Of a DNA stretch of 64,000 nt, positions 33,315 through 42,445 are shown piece after piece (the first letter of the stretch is position 1; each line of letters opens with the position of its first letter). This stretch comes from Pseudomonas orientalis (GTDB lineage: Bacteria > Pseudomonadota > Gammaproteobacteria > Pseudomonadales > Pseudomonadaceae). The position numbers and the translations under genes were made by a program. The notes beneath the pieces were generated by a model. The model was not told the DNA's origin and did no database searches. It saw only the letters and a program-made list of their open reading frames with translations. Where the stretch lies: NCBI RefSeq assembly GCF_022807995.1, contig NZ_CP094351.1, positions 4,309,001-4,373,000 on the forward strand, in the 5' to 3' direction.

Positions 33315-34436
33315 TCATTGCGGGCTTTGCGGGGCGCTGGTGTCCGGCGCGGGGTCTACCGGTACGTCAATGGGCGGCACCGTATTCTCCAGCGGCTTGA
33401 CCTGCGGTGCCGGGCTGGAGCGGTAATCGGCGCGGCGCTTGAGTTGAAACTCACGCACGGCGGCATTATGCGCATCCAGGTCATCCGAGAAAATATGGCT
33501 GCCATCGCCACGGGCGACAAAATACAGGCTGCTGCCCGGCACCGGATTCAGCGCGGCATGAATCGCCTCGCGGCCCACCATGGCGATGGGCGTCGGCGGC
33601 AGGCCGGCGATCATGTAGGTGTTGTAAGGGTTGGCTTCCTTGAGATGGGCGCGGGTCAGCTTGCCGTTGTAGCGCTCACCCAGGCCATAGATCACCGTGG
33701 GATCGGTCTGCAACATCATGCCCATCTTCAAGCGACGTACGAACACACCGGCAATTTGCCCGCGCTCTTCGGGCACACCGGTCTCCTTTTCCACCAGGGA
33801 GGCCATGATCAGCGCTTGATAAGGCTCGGTGTAAGGCACATCAGCGGCGCGCCTGCTCCACTCCTGGGCCAGCACATCGTCCAGGCGGTTGTAGGCTTTC
33901 TTCAGAAATTCGACGTCCGTCATGCCACGCACAAACCGGTAGGTGTCCGGAAAGAACCGTCCTTCAGGGAACACGCCAGGGTGGCCGAGCTTGTCCATCA
34001 CTTCGTTGTCGCTGAGACCGGCAAGGGTCTGCACGATCTTTTCGTGCTTGGCCAGGGCCGAGCGTACCTGGCGAAAGTTCCAGCCTTCGACCAGGGTCAG
34101 GCTGTACTGCACCACTTCGCCACGTTGCCACAGGCCGATCAGGCCTTCGGCGGTGAGGCCCGGGGTCATGCGGTATTCGCCGCTGTGCAGCGGCTGGCCG
34201 TCGAGGTTCAAGCGCCAGTAAAGACGCAGCCAGAAGGCACCGTCGAGCACGCCATCGGCTTCCAGACGATTGAAGGTGCCGGTGGGCGTCGCCCCTGCCG
34301 GTACATCGAGCAACTGCTCCTGGGTCAGATGCAACGGCTGCTTCAGCGCAGCGTTGTATTTCCAGGCGCAAAAGCCCAACAGCAAAGCCGCCGAGAACAG
34401 ACCGATCAGCAGCAGTACAACCAGTTTTCGTATCAC
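33315..34436 (-). CDS. mltG: Endolytic murein transglycosylase MltG
   Basis: A 373-residue YceG-family enzyme with one N-terminal membrane anchor (KLVVLLLIGLFSAALLLGFC), a LysM-like region (LLDVPAGATPTGTFNRLEAD) and the catalytic domain with LIMASLVEKETGVPEERGQI (catalytic Glu), LKMGMMLQTDPTVIYGLGER and ANPYNTYMIAGLPPTPIAMV. It cuts nascent glycan strands and sets their length. It starts with GTG directly after the pabC stop. Pro-rich C-terminal tail. Confidence 0.95.
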   Translation of the reverse strand: MIRKLVVLLLIGLFSAALLLGFCAWKYNAALKQPLHLTQEQLLDVPAGATPTGTFNRLEADGVLDGAFWLRLYWRLNLDGQPLHSGEYRMTPGLTAEGLIGLWQRGEVVQYSLTLVEGWNFRQVRSALAKHEKIVQTLAGLSDNEVMDKLGHPGVFPEGRFFPDTYRFVRGMTDVEFLKKAYNRLDDVLAQEWSRRAADVPYTEPYQALIMASLVEKETGVPEERGQIAGVFVRRLKMGMMLQTDPTVIYGLGERYNGKLTRAHLKEANPYNTYMIAGLPPTPIAMVGREAIHAALNPVPGSSLYFVARGDGSHIFSDDLDAHNAAVREFQLKRRADYRSSPAPQVKPLENTVPPIDVPVDPAPDTSAPQSPQ

Positions 34437-35252
34437 TCAAATATCCAATAGCGCGCGAACAATGCCCTGCAGTTTACGGGTGAGCGGCCCAACCGACCAG
34501 CTCATCCCAGCGCACTTGCGTACCGGCCAGATGCCATAAATGCTGTTACAGACGAAGACTTCGTCAGCCTGTTGCAACTGCTCCAGGCGGATGTCGGCCA
34601 CGGCCACCGGGACGCTCAGGGCTTGCGCCTGGGCCAGAATCTCGGCGCGCATCACCCCGGCAACGCCGCAACGCGTCAGATCAGCGGTTAGTAACACGCC
34701 GTTGCGCACCAGAAACAGGTTGCTGAACACGCCTTCGATGACACGCCCGGACCTATCCAGCATCAAGCCTTCGGCATGCTCGGCATCCCGCCATTCGGCG
34801 CGGGCGATCACCTGTTCAAGGCGGTTCAGGTGTTTGAGTCCGGCCAGCAGCGGTTGTTCGGCCAGGCGGGTGGCGCACGGGAACAGGCGGATGCCGTCGG
34901 TTCCATGGCTTTGGGGATAAGTGGCGGGCGGACCGCCCTGCAAGATACGGCGGACGGCGGCATCGGGATTGATGCCGTAACCCCGCTGGCTGTCGCCACG
35001 GGTAAGGATCAACTTGAGCACGCCATCGCCAAGGGCTGCGGCGTAGGCCAGCACTTCGCTGCGGACCAAAGTGTGATCCGCCGCCAATACGAGGCGCCTG
35101 CAGCCCTCATCAAGGCGCTGCAGATGACGGTCGAGCAGCAGCGGCTGCCCGGCCTTGACCGCGATGGTTTCAAACACACCATCGCCATACGCCAGGCCGC
35201 GATCTTTCAGGGGCACGCTGTCCGCTGGCTGACCGTCGACCCAGCTGTGCAT
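34437..35252 (-). CDS. pabC: Aminodeoxychorismate lyase
   Basis: A 271-residue fold-type IV PLP enzyme that releases p-aminobenzoate for folate. It shows the family motifs PLKDRGLAYGDGVFETIAVK, KLILTRGDSQRGYGI, GLKHLNRLEQVIARAEWRDA, EGLMLDRSGRVIEGVFSNLF and NGVLLTADLTRCGVAGVMRA. The ATG at 35252 overlaps the fabF stop by 4 bp. It lies between fabF and mltG, the standard order. Confidence 0.93.
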   Translation of the reverse strand: MHSWVDGQPADSVPLKDRGLAYGDGVFETIAVKAGQPLLLDRHLQRLDEGCRRLVLAADHTLVRSEVLAYAAALGDGVLKLILTRGDSQRGYGINPDAAVRRILQGGPPATYPQSHGTDGIRLFPCATRLAEQPLLAGLKHLNRLEQVIARAEWRDAEHAEGLMLDRSGRVIEGVFSNLFLVRNGVLLTADLTRCGVAGVMRAEILAQAQALSVPVAVADIRLEQLQQADEVFVCNSIYGIWPVRKCAGMSWSVGPLTRKLQGIVRALLDI

Positions 35253-36496
35253 CACTCGGCGAACCGGCGGAACACCAGCGAGCCGTTGGTGCCACCAAAC
35301 CCGAACGAGTTGGAGATCACCACGTCGATCGGCATCGCTTGTGCTTCGTGCGGCACGAAGTTCAGATCGCAGCCTTCGTCCGGCTCATCAAGGTTGATGG
35401 TCGGCGGAGCGACCTGGTCCTTGATGGCCATCACACTGAAGATCGCCTCGACCGCACCCGCCGCGCCCAACAGATGGCCGGTCATGGATTTGGTGGAACT
35501 GACCGCCAGCTTGTAGGCGTGCTCACCGAACACCGACTTGATGGCCTCGGCTTCCGCCAGGTCACCGGTCGGCGTCGAAGTGCCATGGGCATTGATGTAC
35601 TGCACCTGGTCAGCATTGACCTTCGCATCGCGCAAGGCGTTGGTGATGCAGCGTGCAGCACCGGCACCGTCGGACGGTGGCGAGGTCATGTGATAGGCAT
35701 CGCCGCTCATGCCAAACCCGATCAGCTCGGCGTAGATGGTGGCACCACGCGCCTTGGCATGCTCCAACTCTTCAAGTACCAGGGCACCGGCACCGTCGGA
35801 CAGCACGAAACCGTCACGGCCCTTGTCCCACGGACGGCTGGCGCGGGTCGGTTCATCGTTGCGGGTCGACAGCGCACGGGACGCGCCGAAGCCGCCCATG
35901 CCCAGGCCACAGGCGGCCATCTCGGCGCCACCGGCGATCATCACGTCAGCTTCATCGTAAGCAATGTTGCGCGCCGCCATGCCGATGCAGTGCGTGCCGG
36001 TGGTGCACGCCGTTGCGATGGCGTAGTTAGGCCCCTGTGCGCCCAGATGGATGGACAGGAAACCGGAAATCATATTGATGATCGAGCCCGGCACGAAGAA
36101 CGGTGAAATTCGACGGGGGCCGGAATCGTGCAGCGTGCGACTGGTTTCTTCGATATTGGTCAGGCCACCAATCCCCGAACCCATGGCCACGCCGATGCGC
36201 TCACGGTTGGCGTCGGTGACTTCCAGGCCGGCGTTACGAACTGCCTGAAAACCGGCTGCCAGGCCGTACTGAATGAACAGGTCGAGCTTGCGCGATTCTT
36301 TGAGCGAGAGGTATTGCTCGACATTGAAACCCTTTACCGAGCCGCCAAAACGGGTGGAATAGGCAGAAAGGTCCGTGTGTTCGATCAGACCGATACCACT
36401 GTGGCCAGCCAGAATGCCCTGCCAACTGCTTGGCACATCCGTGCCCAGTGGCGACAACATACCCATACCGGTGACTACGACGCGTCTACGCGACAC
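35252..36496 (-). CDS. fabF: Beta-ketoacyl-ACP synthase II
   Basis: A 414-residue KAS II. The catalytic triad is Cys164 in ATACTTGTHCIG plus histidines in NAHGTSTPTGD and KSMTGHLLGAAGAVE. Near the end is the GFGGTNGSLVF loop. It elongates fatty acids, including the C16:1 to C18:1 step. The start is GTG at 36496 with AGGAG. It follows acpP after a terminator-containing gap. Confidence 0.96.
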   Translation of the reverse strand: MSRRRVVVTGMGMLSPLGTDVPSSWQGILAGHSGIGLIEHTDLSAYSTRFGGSVKGFNVEQYLSLKESRKLDLFIQYGLAAGFQAVRNAGLEVTDANRERIGVAMGSGIGGLTNIEETSRTLHDSGPRRISPFFVPGSIINMISGFLSIHLGAQGPNYAIATACTTGTHCIGMAARNIAYDEADVMIAGGAEMAACGLGMGGFGASRALSTRNDEPTRASRPWDKGRDGFVLSDGAGALVLEELEHAKARGATIYAELIGFGMSGDAYHMTSPPSDGAGAARCITNALRDAKVNADQVQYINAHGTSTPTGDLAEAEAIKSVFGEHAYKLAVSSTKSMTGHLLGAAGAVEAIFSVMAIKDQVAPPTINLDEPDEGCDLNFVPHEAQAMPIDVVISNSFGFGGTNGSLVFRRFAE

Positions 36497-36557
36497 AGCA
36501 CTCTCCTTTTTCTAATGACGACACTTTGCTTCGCAGCGTACTTTTCGTCACCGCTTA

Positions 36558-36595
36558 AAGAAAAAACCGCACGCCGTTACAGCAGTGCGGTTTTT
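36558..36595 (-). terminator. Intrinsic terminator between acpP and fabF
   Basis: AAAAACCGCAC / GTGCGGTTTTT stem with a T-run on the minus strand, 29 bp past the acpP stop. Probably partial, so that acpP is made in excess of fabF (inference). Confidence 0.85.
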
Positions 36596-36624
36596 CCCTG
36601 ACAGCAGGCGACGACTACAAACTA

Positions 36625-36861
36625 TTACGCCTGGTGGCTAGTAACGTAGTCGATGGCAGCTTGAACAGTAGTGATTTTTTCAGCTTCTTCGTCCGGGATT
36701 TCGGTCTCGAATTCCTCTTCCAGAGCCATCACCAGCTCAACGGTGTCAAGGGAATCGGCACCCAGGTCTTCTACGAAGGAAGCCGTGTTGACCACTTCTT
36801 CTTCCTTAACGCCCAGTTGCTCGGCGACGATTTTCTTGACGCGCTCTTCGATGGTGCTCAT
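36625..36861 (-). CDS. acpP: Acyl carrier protein
   Basis: A 78-residue acidic ACP: MSTIEERVKKIVAEQLGVKE, with the 4'-phosphopantetheine serine in GADSLDTVEL (Ser37). It carries the growing acyl chain for FabD, FabG, FabF and PlsX encoded around it. Strongly biased codon use fits high expression. The attachment group may be added by the phosphopantetheinyl transferase at 55.3 kb in this window. Confidence 0.98.
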   Translation of the reverse strand: MSTIEERVKKIVAEQLGVKEEEVVNTASFVEDLGADSLDTVELVMALEEEFETEIPDEEAEKITTVQAAIDYVTSHQA

Positions 36862-37052
36862 ACCTTGTTTAACTCCTAATGGACAAATTCAGGCAGCTGG
36901 CCAGTGGGTAAGTGTATAGAAAGCCATTTCGGTTTTTCAACCGAAAGCTTCATCCTGTACCCGCCCGGCCACCTGCCTATAAATTAAGTTGCAGCTTTAT
37001 AACGGATTTTAGACAGCTCGTATGACATATTTTTGAAGCGATCCGTCACAAT

Positions 37053-37796
37053 TTAACTCATGTACATCCCGCCGTTCACCGGGATTGTAGCCCCAGTCAC
37101 GTATGCCGCACCGTCGGATGCCAGAAAAGTGACCACATTCGCGATCTCTTGAGCCTGGCCCAGACGGCCCAGCGGAATCTGCGTCAGCAAGGCTTCACGC
37201 TGTGCTTCGGGCAGTTCGCGGGTCATATCGGTGTCGATGAACCCTGGAGCCACCGAGTTTACCGTAATCGACCGCGAACCGACTTCACGTGCCAGTGCAC
37301 GGCTGAAACCTTCCAGACCGGCCTTGGCCGCAGCGTAGTTTACTTGGCCGGCGTTGCCCATGGCACCCACTACTGAGCCAATATTGATAATTCGACCCCA
37401 GCGCGCCTTGGTCATGCCGCGCAAAACGCCCTTGGAGAGGCGGAACAGACTGTTCAGATTGGTATCGACCACGTCGTACCATTCGTCGTCTTTCATGCGC
37501 ATCATCAGGTTATCGCGGGTGATACCGGCATTGTTCACCAGAATCGCCGGGGCACCGAACTGAGCGGTGATCGCGGCCAGCACGGCCGCCACGGACTCGT
37601 CACTGGTCACGTTCAGCTCGAGACCGGTGCCCTGCACGCCGTTTTCCTTCAGGGTTGCGGCGATACGCTCGGCCCCCGAGGCGGACGTGGCGGTGCCGAT
37701 CACGACGGCGCCCTGACGGCCCAGTTCCAGGGCGATCGCCTGGCCGATGCCACGGCTTGCGCCGGTAACCAGTGCAACTTTACCTTGCAGACTCAT
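37053..37796 (-). CDS. fabG: 3-oxoacyl-ACP reductase
   Basis: A 247-residue NADPH-dependent SDR. VTGASRGIGQAIALELG near the start, VNNAGITRDNLMMRM, GSVVGAMGNAGQVNYAAAKA (Ser and Tyr/Lys of the active site), VAPGFIDTDMTRELP, ending TIPVNGGMYMS. It reduces beta-ketoacyl-ACP. It lies between fabD (24 bp upstream) and acpP. Confidence 0.97.
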   Translation of the reverse strand: MSLQGKVALVTGASRGIGQAIALELGRQGAVVIGTATSASGAERIAATLKENGVQGTGLELNVTSDESVAAVLAAITAQFGAPAILVNNAGITRDNLMMRMKDDEWYDVVDTNLNSLFRLSKGVLRGMTKARWGRIINIGSVVGAMGNAGQVNYAAAKAGLEGFSRALAREVGSRSITVNSVAPGFIDTDMTRELPEAQREALLTQIPLGRLGQAQEIANVVTFLASDGAAYVTGATIPVNGGMYMS

Positions 37797-37820
37797 GCAG
37801 GCTTCTCCTAAGTTCGGGGA

Positions 37821-38759
37821 TCAGGCCAGCGCCGCACGAGCGGCAGCGAAGGCATCCGGGGTATTGAGGTTGGCAGTCGATACGCCGTCGGCGCAGCGCT
37901 TGTTCAGGCCGGCCAGGACTTTGCCCGGGCCGCACTCGACCAGTTCGGTAGCGCCGTTGGCGGCCAGGGTCTGCACCGACTCAACCCAGCGTACCGGCTT
38001 GTAGAGTTGCTCCAGCAGGTCACGCTTGAGGGTGTCCAGATCAGGAGCCACCGCCGCGCTGACGTTCTGCACCAGCGGGATCTGCGGCGCCTGCCAGTTA
38101 ATGTCGGCGATGGACTCGGCAAAACGCTCGGCCGCCGGGCGCATCAGTTCGCAGTGCGATGGCACGCTGACCGGCAACGGCAGCGCACGCTTGGCGCCAC
38201 GCGCCTTGCAGCCTTCGATGGCGCGTTCTACCGCCGCCTTGGCACCCGCGATGACCACCTGGCCAGGGGAGTTGAAATTCACCGCGCTGACCACGTCGCC
38301 CTGCGCCGCTTCGGCGCAGGCTTCGATCACCACCGCGTCATCCAGACCCAGGATAGCGGCCATACCGCCCTGCCCGGCCGGAACGGCCTCCTGCATCAAC
38401 TGGCCACGACGCTCGACCAGCTTGACCGCTTCACCGAGGGTCAGGCTGCCCGCCGCCACCAGGGCGCTGTACTCGCCCAAGCTGTGACCGGCAACGAATG
38501 CCGGGCGCGCGCCGCCTTCAGCCAGCCACAAGCGCCACAGGGCGATCGAAGCGGTCAGGATGGCCGGTTGGGTCTTGTCGGTTTGATTGAGTTGCTCTTC
38601 CGGCCCCTGCTGGGTCAGTGCCCACAGGTCGTAACCCAGGGCCTCGGAAGCTTCCTTGAAAGTGTCCAGGATCAGCGGATATTGCGCGCCCAGCTCGGCC
38701 AACATGCCGAGGGACTGCGAACCCTGCCCTGGAAAGACGAATGCGAGGGATGTAGACAT
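37821..38759 (-). CDS. fabD: Malonyl-CoA:ACP transacylase
   Basis: A 312-residue acyltransferase: FVFPGQGSQSLGML, nucleophile Ser93 in VAGHSLGEYSALVAAG, NSPGQVVIAGAKAAVERAIE, VPSHCELMRPAAERF and LVECGPGKVLAGL. It transfers malonyl to ACP. Start at 38759 (MSTSLAFVF); the frame continues upstream without similarity. Confidence 0.97.
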   Translation of the reverse strand: MSTSLAFVFPGQGSQSLGMLAELGAQYPLILDTFKEASEALGYDLWALTQQGPEEQLNQTDKTQPAILTASIALWRLWLAEGGARPAFVAGHSLGEYSALVAAGSLTLGEAVKLVERRGQLMQEAVPAGQGGMAAILGLDDAVVIEACAEAAQGDVVSAVNFNSPGQVVIAGAKAAVERAIEGCKARGAKRALPLPVSVPSHCELMRPAAERFAESIADINWQAPQIPLVQNVSAAVAPDLDTLKRDLLEQLYKPVRWVESVQTLAANGATELVECGPGKVLAGLNKRCADGVSTANLNTPDAFAAARAALA

Positions 38760-38885
38760 GTAACAAGCCCCTAATGATCTGGTCGTCAAAAATGCGCACG
38801 CCTACGGTGGGAGCGCACGAAACTGACAGATTGGATGGTCAATTGAACTGGCCGGTCACATTTAAGCACTCCCGGGCCGATTCGC

Positions 38886-39896
38886 CTAAAGCAACAGCTC
38901 CTCAAGACGACCGCGCACGCGTTGCGGCAGGTTTTCCTGAATCTCGATCACGGCCCGCGCAATCGCACTCTGAAAGCCCTCGACACCCGCCGAGCCATGG
39001 CTTTTCACCACAATGCCCTGCAATCCGAGAAAACTCGCACCGTTGTGCCGCGCCGGGGCCAGGTCGGCCTGCAGACGGCGCATCAGCGGCAGCGCCAGGG
39101 CGCCAACCGCACGCGACATCAGGTTCTGCTTGAACAGCACTTCAATGCGTGTGGCGATCATGGTCGCCAAACCTTCGCTGGATTTGAGCAGGATATTGCC
39201 GACAAACCCGTCGCACACCACCACATCCGCTTCGCCTCGGTACAAACCGTCACCCTCGACAAAACCGATATAGTTCAAGCCCGGCGCACCTTGCAACAAA
39301 GTAGCGGCCAGCTTGACCTGCTGGTTGCCCTTGATCTCCTCGGTGCCGATATTCAGCAGGGCCACCCTTGGCCGGACCACGCCCAGGGCTTCGGCGGCCA
39401 CCGAGCCCATCACGGCGAACTGGAACAGGTGCTCTGCACTGCAATCGACGTTCGCGCCCAGGTCCAGCAATTGGCAATAACCTTGCTGCGTAGGAATCGC
39501 CGCCACCATCGCCGGCCGATCAATGCCCGGCAGGGTCTTGAGCACATGCCGCGACAGGGCCATCAGCGCGCCGGTATTGCCGGCGCTGACACAGGCCTGC
39601 ACCTTGGCGTCGCGCAACAGCTCCAGGGCCACGCGCATGGACGAGTCGGGCTTGCCGCGCAGGGCCGCCGCCGGTTTTTCGTCCATGGTGATGGTTTCGC
39701 TGGCCGCGGTAACCGTCAGGCGCGCGCGATCCACCGCCGGATGGCTGGCAATCAGTTCTTCAAGTAAAGAGGGTTGACCGACAAGGGTCAGGTGCAGCGA
39801 GGGCGTAGCAGACAGGCTGGCAATGCAGGCCTGAACAATGCTGCGGGGACCGAAGTCCCCGCCCATTGCGTCAATCGCGATGACTTGAGCAGACAA
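38886..39896 (-). CDS. plsX: Phosphate acyltransferase PlsX
   Basis: A 336-residue enzyme: IAIDAMGGDFGPRSIVQACI, VSAGNTGALMALSRHVLKTL, LLDLGANVDCSAEHLFQFAV, LLNIGTEEIKGNQQVKLAAT, VEGDGLYRGEADVVVCDGFV and GASFLGLQGIVVKSHGSAGV. It converts acyl-ACP to acyl-phosphate for phospholipid synthesis. The start appears to be TTG at 39896, four bases after the rpmF stop, since no in-frame ATG precedes the conserved IAIDAMGGD. Confidence 0.95.
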   Translation of the reverse strand: MSAQVIAIDAMGGDFGPRSIVQACIASLSATPSLHLTLVGQPSLLEELIASHPAVDRARLTVTAASETITMDEKPAAALRGKPDSSMRVALELLRDAKVQACVSAGNTGALMALSRHVLKTLPGIDRPAMVAAIPTQQGYCQLLDLGANVDCSAEHLFQFAVMGSVAAEALGVVRPRVALLNIGTEEIKGNQQVKLAATLLQGAPGLNYIGFVEGDGLYRGEADVVVCDGFVGNILLKSSEGLATMIATRIEVLFKQNLMSRAVGALALPLMRRLQADLAPARHNGASFLGLQGIVVKSHGSAGVEGFQSAIARAVIEIQENLPQRVRGRLEELLL

Positions 39897-39900
39897 GTGA

Positions 39901-40083
39901 TTACTCGTCAGCGCCCTTGTCGATCACTTTACGGCCACGGTATACGCCTTCTGGCGATACGTGGTGACGCAGGTGAACTTCACCGGTGGTCTTTTCCACG
40001 GACAGGGTGCTAGCCTCGAGAGCGTCGTGCGAACGGCGCATATCACGGGCGGAGCGGGATTTTTTGTTCTGCTGAACAGCCAT
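39901..40083 (-). CDS. rpmF: 50S ribosomal protein L32
   Basis: A 60-residue basic protein: [60 protein letters not shown]. The paired cysteines of the zinc-type L32 are absent, as is usual in gammaproteobacteria. It lies between yceD and plsX, the conserved arrangement. Confidence 0.98.
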
Positions 40084-40096
40084 AATTGATTAACTC

Positions 40097-40627
40097 CTAA
40101 ACGTTTGGGTCACGCTTTAACTGCGCCAATACACTGAACGGGTTGGACCGCGTTACCTCGTCCTCGCTCGGTTCGGGCTCGTCATCGAGGCCCGCCGGCT
40201 GCTGGCATTCTTCCGGATGATGAGCAGGCACAATGGGCAAGGCGAGCAAAAGCTCCTCCTCGATCAGTGCATGCAGATCCAAAGGATCTTCGCCCAGTTC
40301 CAGCACGTCATAACCTTTCGGCAACGACTGGGTATTCGCACCCTCCTTCACCACGGCATAACTGCACTCGCTGTGGATCGGCAGGGTGACCAGCTCAAGA
40401 CAACGCTGGCAAACCATTTTGACTTCGGTGTCGATAAGGCTGTGGATGACCACAGATTTACGTTCATCTCGTTCAAAAACGAATTTGGCCTGGACCGCAC
40501 CGACAGTGTCGGAAAGCGAGTCGCAGAGTCTCTCCAAATCGGCCAGCGGCAATTCACCTTGAAGGGAAGTGCCACGATCAGCCAATTTGCGCGGGTCAAC
40601 GTGAGGTGGAATCGGGTCATTCAACAT
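40097..40627 (-). CDS. YceD/DUF177-family protein (23S rRNA accumulation)
   Basis: A 176-residue acidic protein. The family motif C-x2-C is present in VKMVCQRCLELVTLPIHSEC, with later DVLELGEDPLDLHALIEEEL and LLALPIVPAHHPEEC. YceD homologues take part in 23S rRNA processing or accumulation and nearly always precede rpmF. Start at 40627 (MLNDPIPPHVDPRKLADRG), as in other pseudomonads. Confidence 0.92.
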   Translation of the reverse strand: MLNDPIPPHVDPRKLADRGTSLQGELPLADLERLCDSLSDTVGAVQAKFVFERDERKSVVIHSLIDTEVKMVCQRCLELVTLPIHSECSYAVVKEGANTQSLPKGYDVLELGEDPLDLHALIEEELLLALPIVPAHHPEECQQPAGLDDEPEPSEDEVTRSNPFSVLAQLKRDPNV

Positions 40628-40732
40628 AGGCGCAGCATTATAGGGATGCACCCGGCCATGTCAAAGGAAATTCAGCCCTGTGCGTCAGCCGGTCACGCCG
40701 CTAGAATCGGCGGCTGTCTTGAGGAGACGTAT

Positions 40733-41311
40733 ATGCTGCCTTTATTACTCGCGTCCAGCTCGGTTTATCGTCGGGAATTACTGAGCCGCCTGCACTTGCC
40801 GTTCACCTGCAGCTCGCCGGACATCGATGAAAGCCATCGCGACGACGAATCCGCCGTGGAGCTGGTCAAGCGCCTGGCCGAACAGAAAGCGCGCGCCCTC
40901 GCCGCCAGCCACCCCGGCCATTTGATCATTGGCTCTGATCAGGTAGCGGCACTGGAAGGCCGGATCATCGGCAAGCCCCACACCTTTGAAAATGCCCGCG
41001 AGCAATTGTTGGCGGCCAGCGGCAAGCGTGTGAGCTTTCTTACAGGCTTGGCACTGCTCAACAGCGAGACGGGGCACTGCCAGGTCGACTGCGTGCCTTT
41101 TACCGTGCACATGCGTGAACTGGACGCGGAACGCGTCGAGCGCTACCTGCGGATCGAACAGCCCTATGACTGCGCGGGCAGCTTCAAGGCCGAGGGGCTG
41201 GGTGTGAGCCTGTTCCAGAGCACTGACGGGCCTGATGCCACCAGCCTTGTTGGCCTGCCGCTGATCCGACTGGTGGACATGCTGCTGGCTGAAGGCGTAC
41301 ACATTCCTTAA
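40733..41311 (+). CDS. Maf/YceF-type nucleotide pyrophosphatase
   Basis: A 192-residue Maf protein: LLLASSSVYRRELLSRLHLP, SPDIDESHRDDESAVELVKR, IIGSDQVAALEGRIIGKPHT and QPYDCAGSFKAEGLGVSLFQ. Maf/YceF enzymes hydrolyse modified NTPs such as 7-methyl-GTP and help avoid misincorporation. GAGGAG stands before the ATG at 40733. It is divergent from the yceD-rpmF operon. Confidence 0.93.
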   Translation: MLPLLLASSSVYRRELLSRLHLPFTCSSPDIDESHRDDESAVELVKRLAEQKARALAASHPGHLIIGSDQVAALEGRIIGKPHTFENAREQLLAASGKRVSFLTGLALLNSETGHCQVDCVPFTVHMRELDAERVERYLRIEQPYDCAGSFKAEGLGVSLFQSTDGPDATSLVGLPLIRLVDMLLAEGVHIP

Positions 41312-41323
41312 GTACACATCGAC

Positions 41324-41421
41324 CAAATGTGGGAGGGGGCTTGCCCCCGATAGCGGTGGATCAGCCAGCTTATCTATCGCTGACACACCGTCATCGGGGG
41401 CAAGCCCCCTCCCACATTTTG
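41324..41421. repeat. Inverted REP pair (BIME)
   Basis: Facing first-family REPs with pairing inner flanks, between the convergent maf and sppA genes. Confidence 0.93.
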
Positions 41422-41440
41422 ATCTACTGCTGGCTTGAGA

Positions 41441-42424
41441 TCAGCGCAGGGTCGGGCCCTGGAAGCCCATATACAACGCCAGCTTCTCGGCCACGCTGGC
41501 ACCAAGCTTCTTGGAAAACCGGTCAAACGGCGATTCCTCGACCGTAAAGTCCACCAGTTCTTTCTCGCCAACCACATCCCGCGCCACGGAACTGGCGCTG
41601 CCCAAGCCGTCGATCAACCCCAGCGGCAATGCCTGCTCGCCCGACCACACCAGCCCGGAAAACAGCTCCGGGTGCTCCTTGTCCTTGAGCCGATCGCCAC
41701 GCCCTTGCTTGACGCTGGCAATAAACTGGCGATGAGTGGTGTCGAGCACGCCCTGCCAGAACGCGGTTTCATCGGCCTTCTGCGGCTGGAACGGATCGAG
41801 GAACGCCTTGTGCTCGCCCGAGGTGTAGGTGCGACGCTCCACACCCAGCTTCTCCATGGTGCCGACAAAGCCGTAACCGGCCGCCGTCACGCCAATGGAG
41901 CCCACCAGACTGGCCTTGTCGGCATAGATCTGGTCTGCGGCGCTGGCAATATAATAGGCACCCGAGGCGCCCAGGTCCGAGATCACCGCATAGAGCTTGA
42001 TATCAGGATGCAGGGCGCGCAGGCGACGAATCTCGTCATACACATAGCCCGACTGTACCGGACTGCCGCCCGGGCTGTTGATACGCAGGATCACGCCCTT
42101 GACCTTGGGGTCTTCGAAGGCGGCGCGCAGGCTGCTGACAATATTGTCGGCGCTGGCAGGCTCCTTGTCGGCGATCACCCCGCGCACCTCGATCAAGGCG
42201 GTGTACTGGCTGCCACGGGTGGCGCTCTTTTCCATGTCCATCAACGGACTGAACAGCGCCAGCATGAGCAACAGGTAAGTGAAGGTCAGCAGCTTGAAGA
42301 AAATCCCCCAGCGCCGCGCACGGCGCTGCTCCTGCACGCTGGCCAGGAGGGTTTTCTCCAGCAGCTTCCAGCTTTTGTCATCACCGCTTTCTGCTTTTTC
42401 CGGCGCTTTCCACTCGTCACTCAT
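41441..42424 (-). CDS. sppA: Signal peptide peptidase SppA
   Basis: A 327-residue inner-membrane serine protease with one membrane segment (about 40-62, WGIFFKLLTFTYLLLMLALF). The catalytic motifs are GVILRINSPGGSPVQSGYVY, VISDLGASGAYYIASAADQI (nucleophile Ser) and ADKASLVGSIGVTAAGYGFV, with the Lys in GEHKAFLDPFQPQ. It degrades cleaved signal peptides. Last gene of rluC-HAD-sppA. Confidence 0.94.
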   Translation of the reverse strand: MSDEWKAPEKAESGDDKSWKLLEKTLLASVQEQRRARRWGIFFKLLTFTYLLLMLALFSPLMDMEKSATRGSQYTALIEVRGVIADKEPASADNIVSSLRAAFEDPKVKGVILRINSPGGSPVQSGYVYDEIRRLRALHPDIKLYAVISDLGASGAYYIASAADQIYADKASLVGSIGVTAAGYGFVGTMEKLGVERRTYTSGEHKAFLDPFQPQKADETAFWQGVLDTTHRQFIASVKQGRGDRLKDKEHPELFSGLVWSGEQALPLGLIDGLGSASSVARDVVGEKELVDFTVEESPFDRFSKKLGASVAEKLALYMGFQGPTLR

Positions 42425-42445
42425 GCCATCAACCCCAGCAAAGTC

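Noticed and set aside
38760..38885. Possible operator GGTCAATTGAAC between plsX and fabD
   Set aside because: Only a short CAATTG-centred symmetry; too weak to list.
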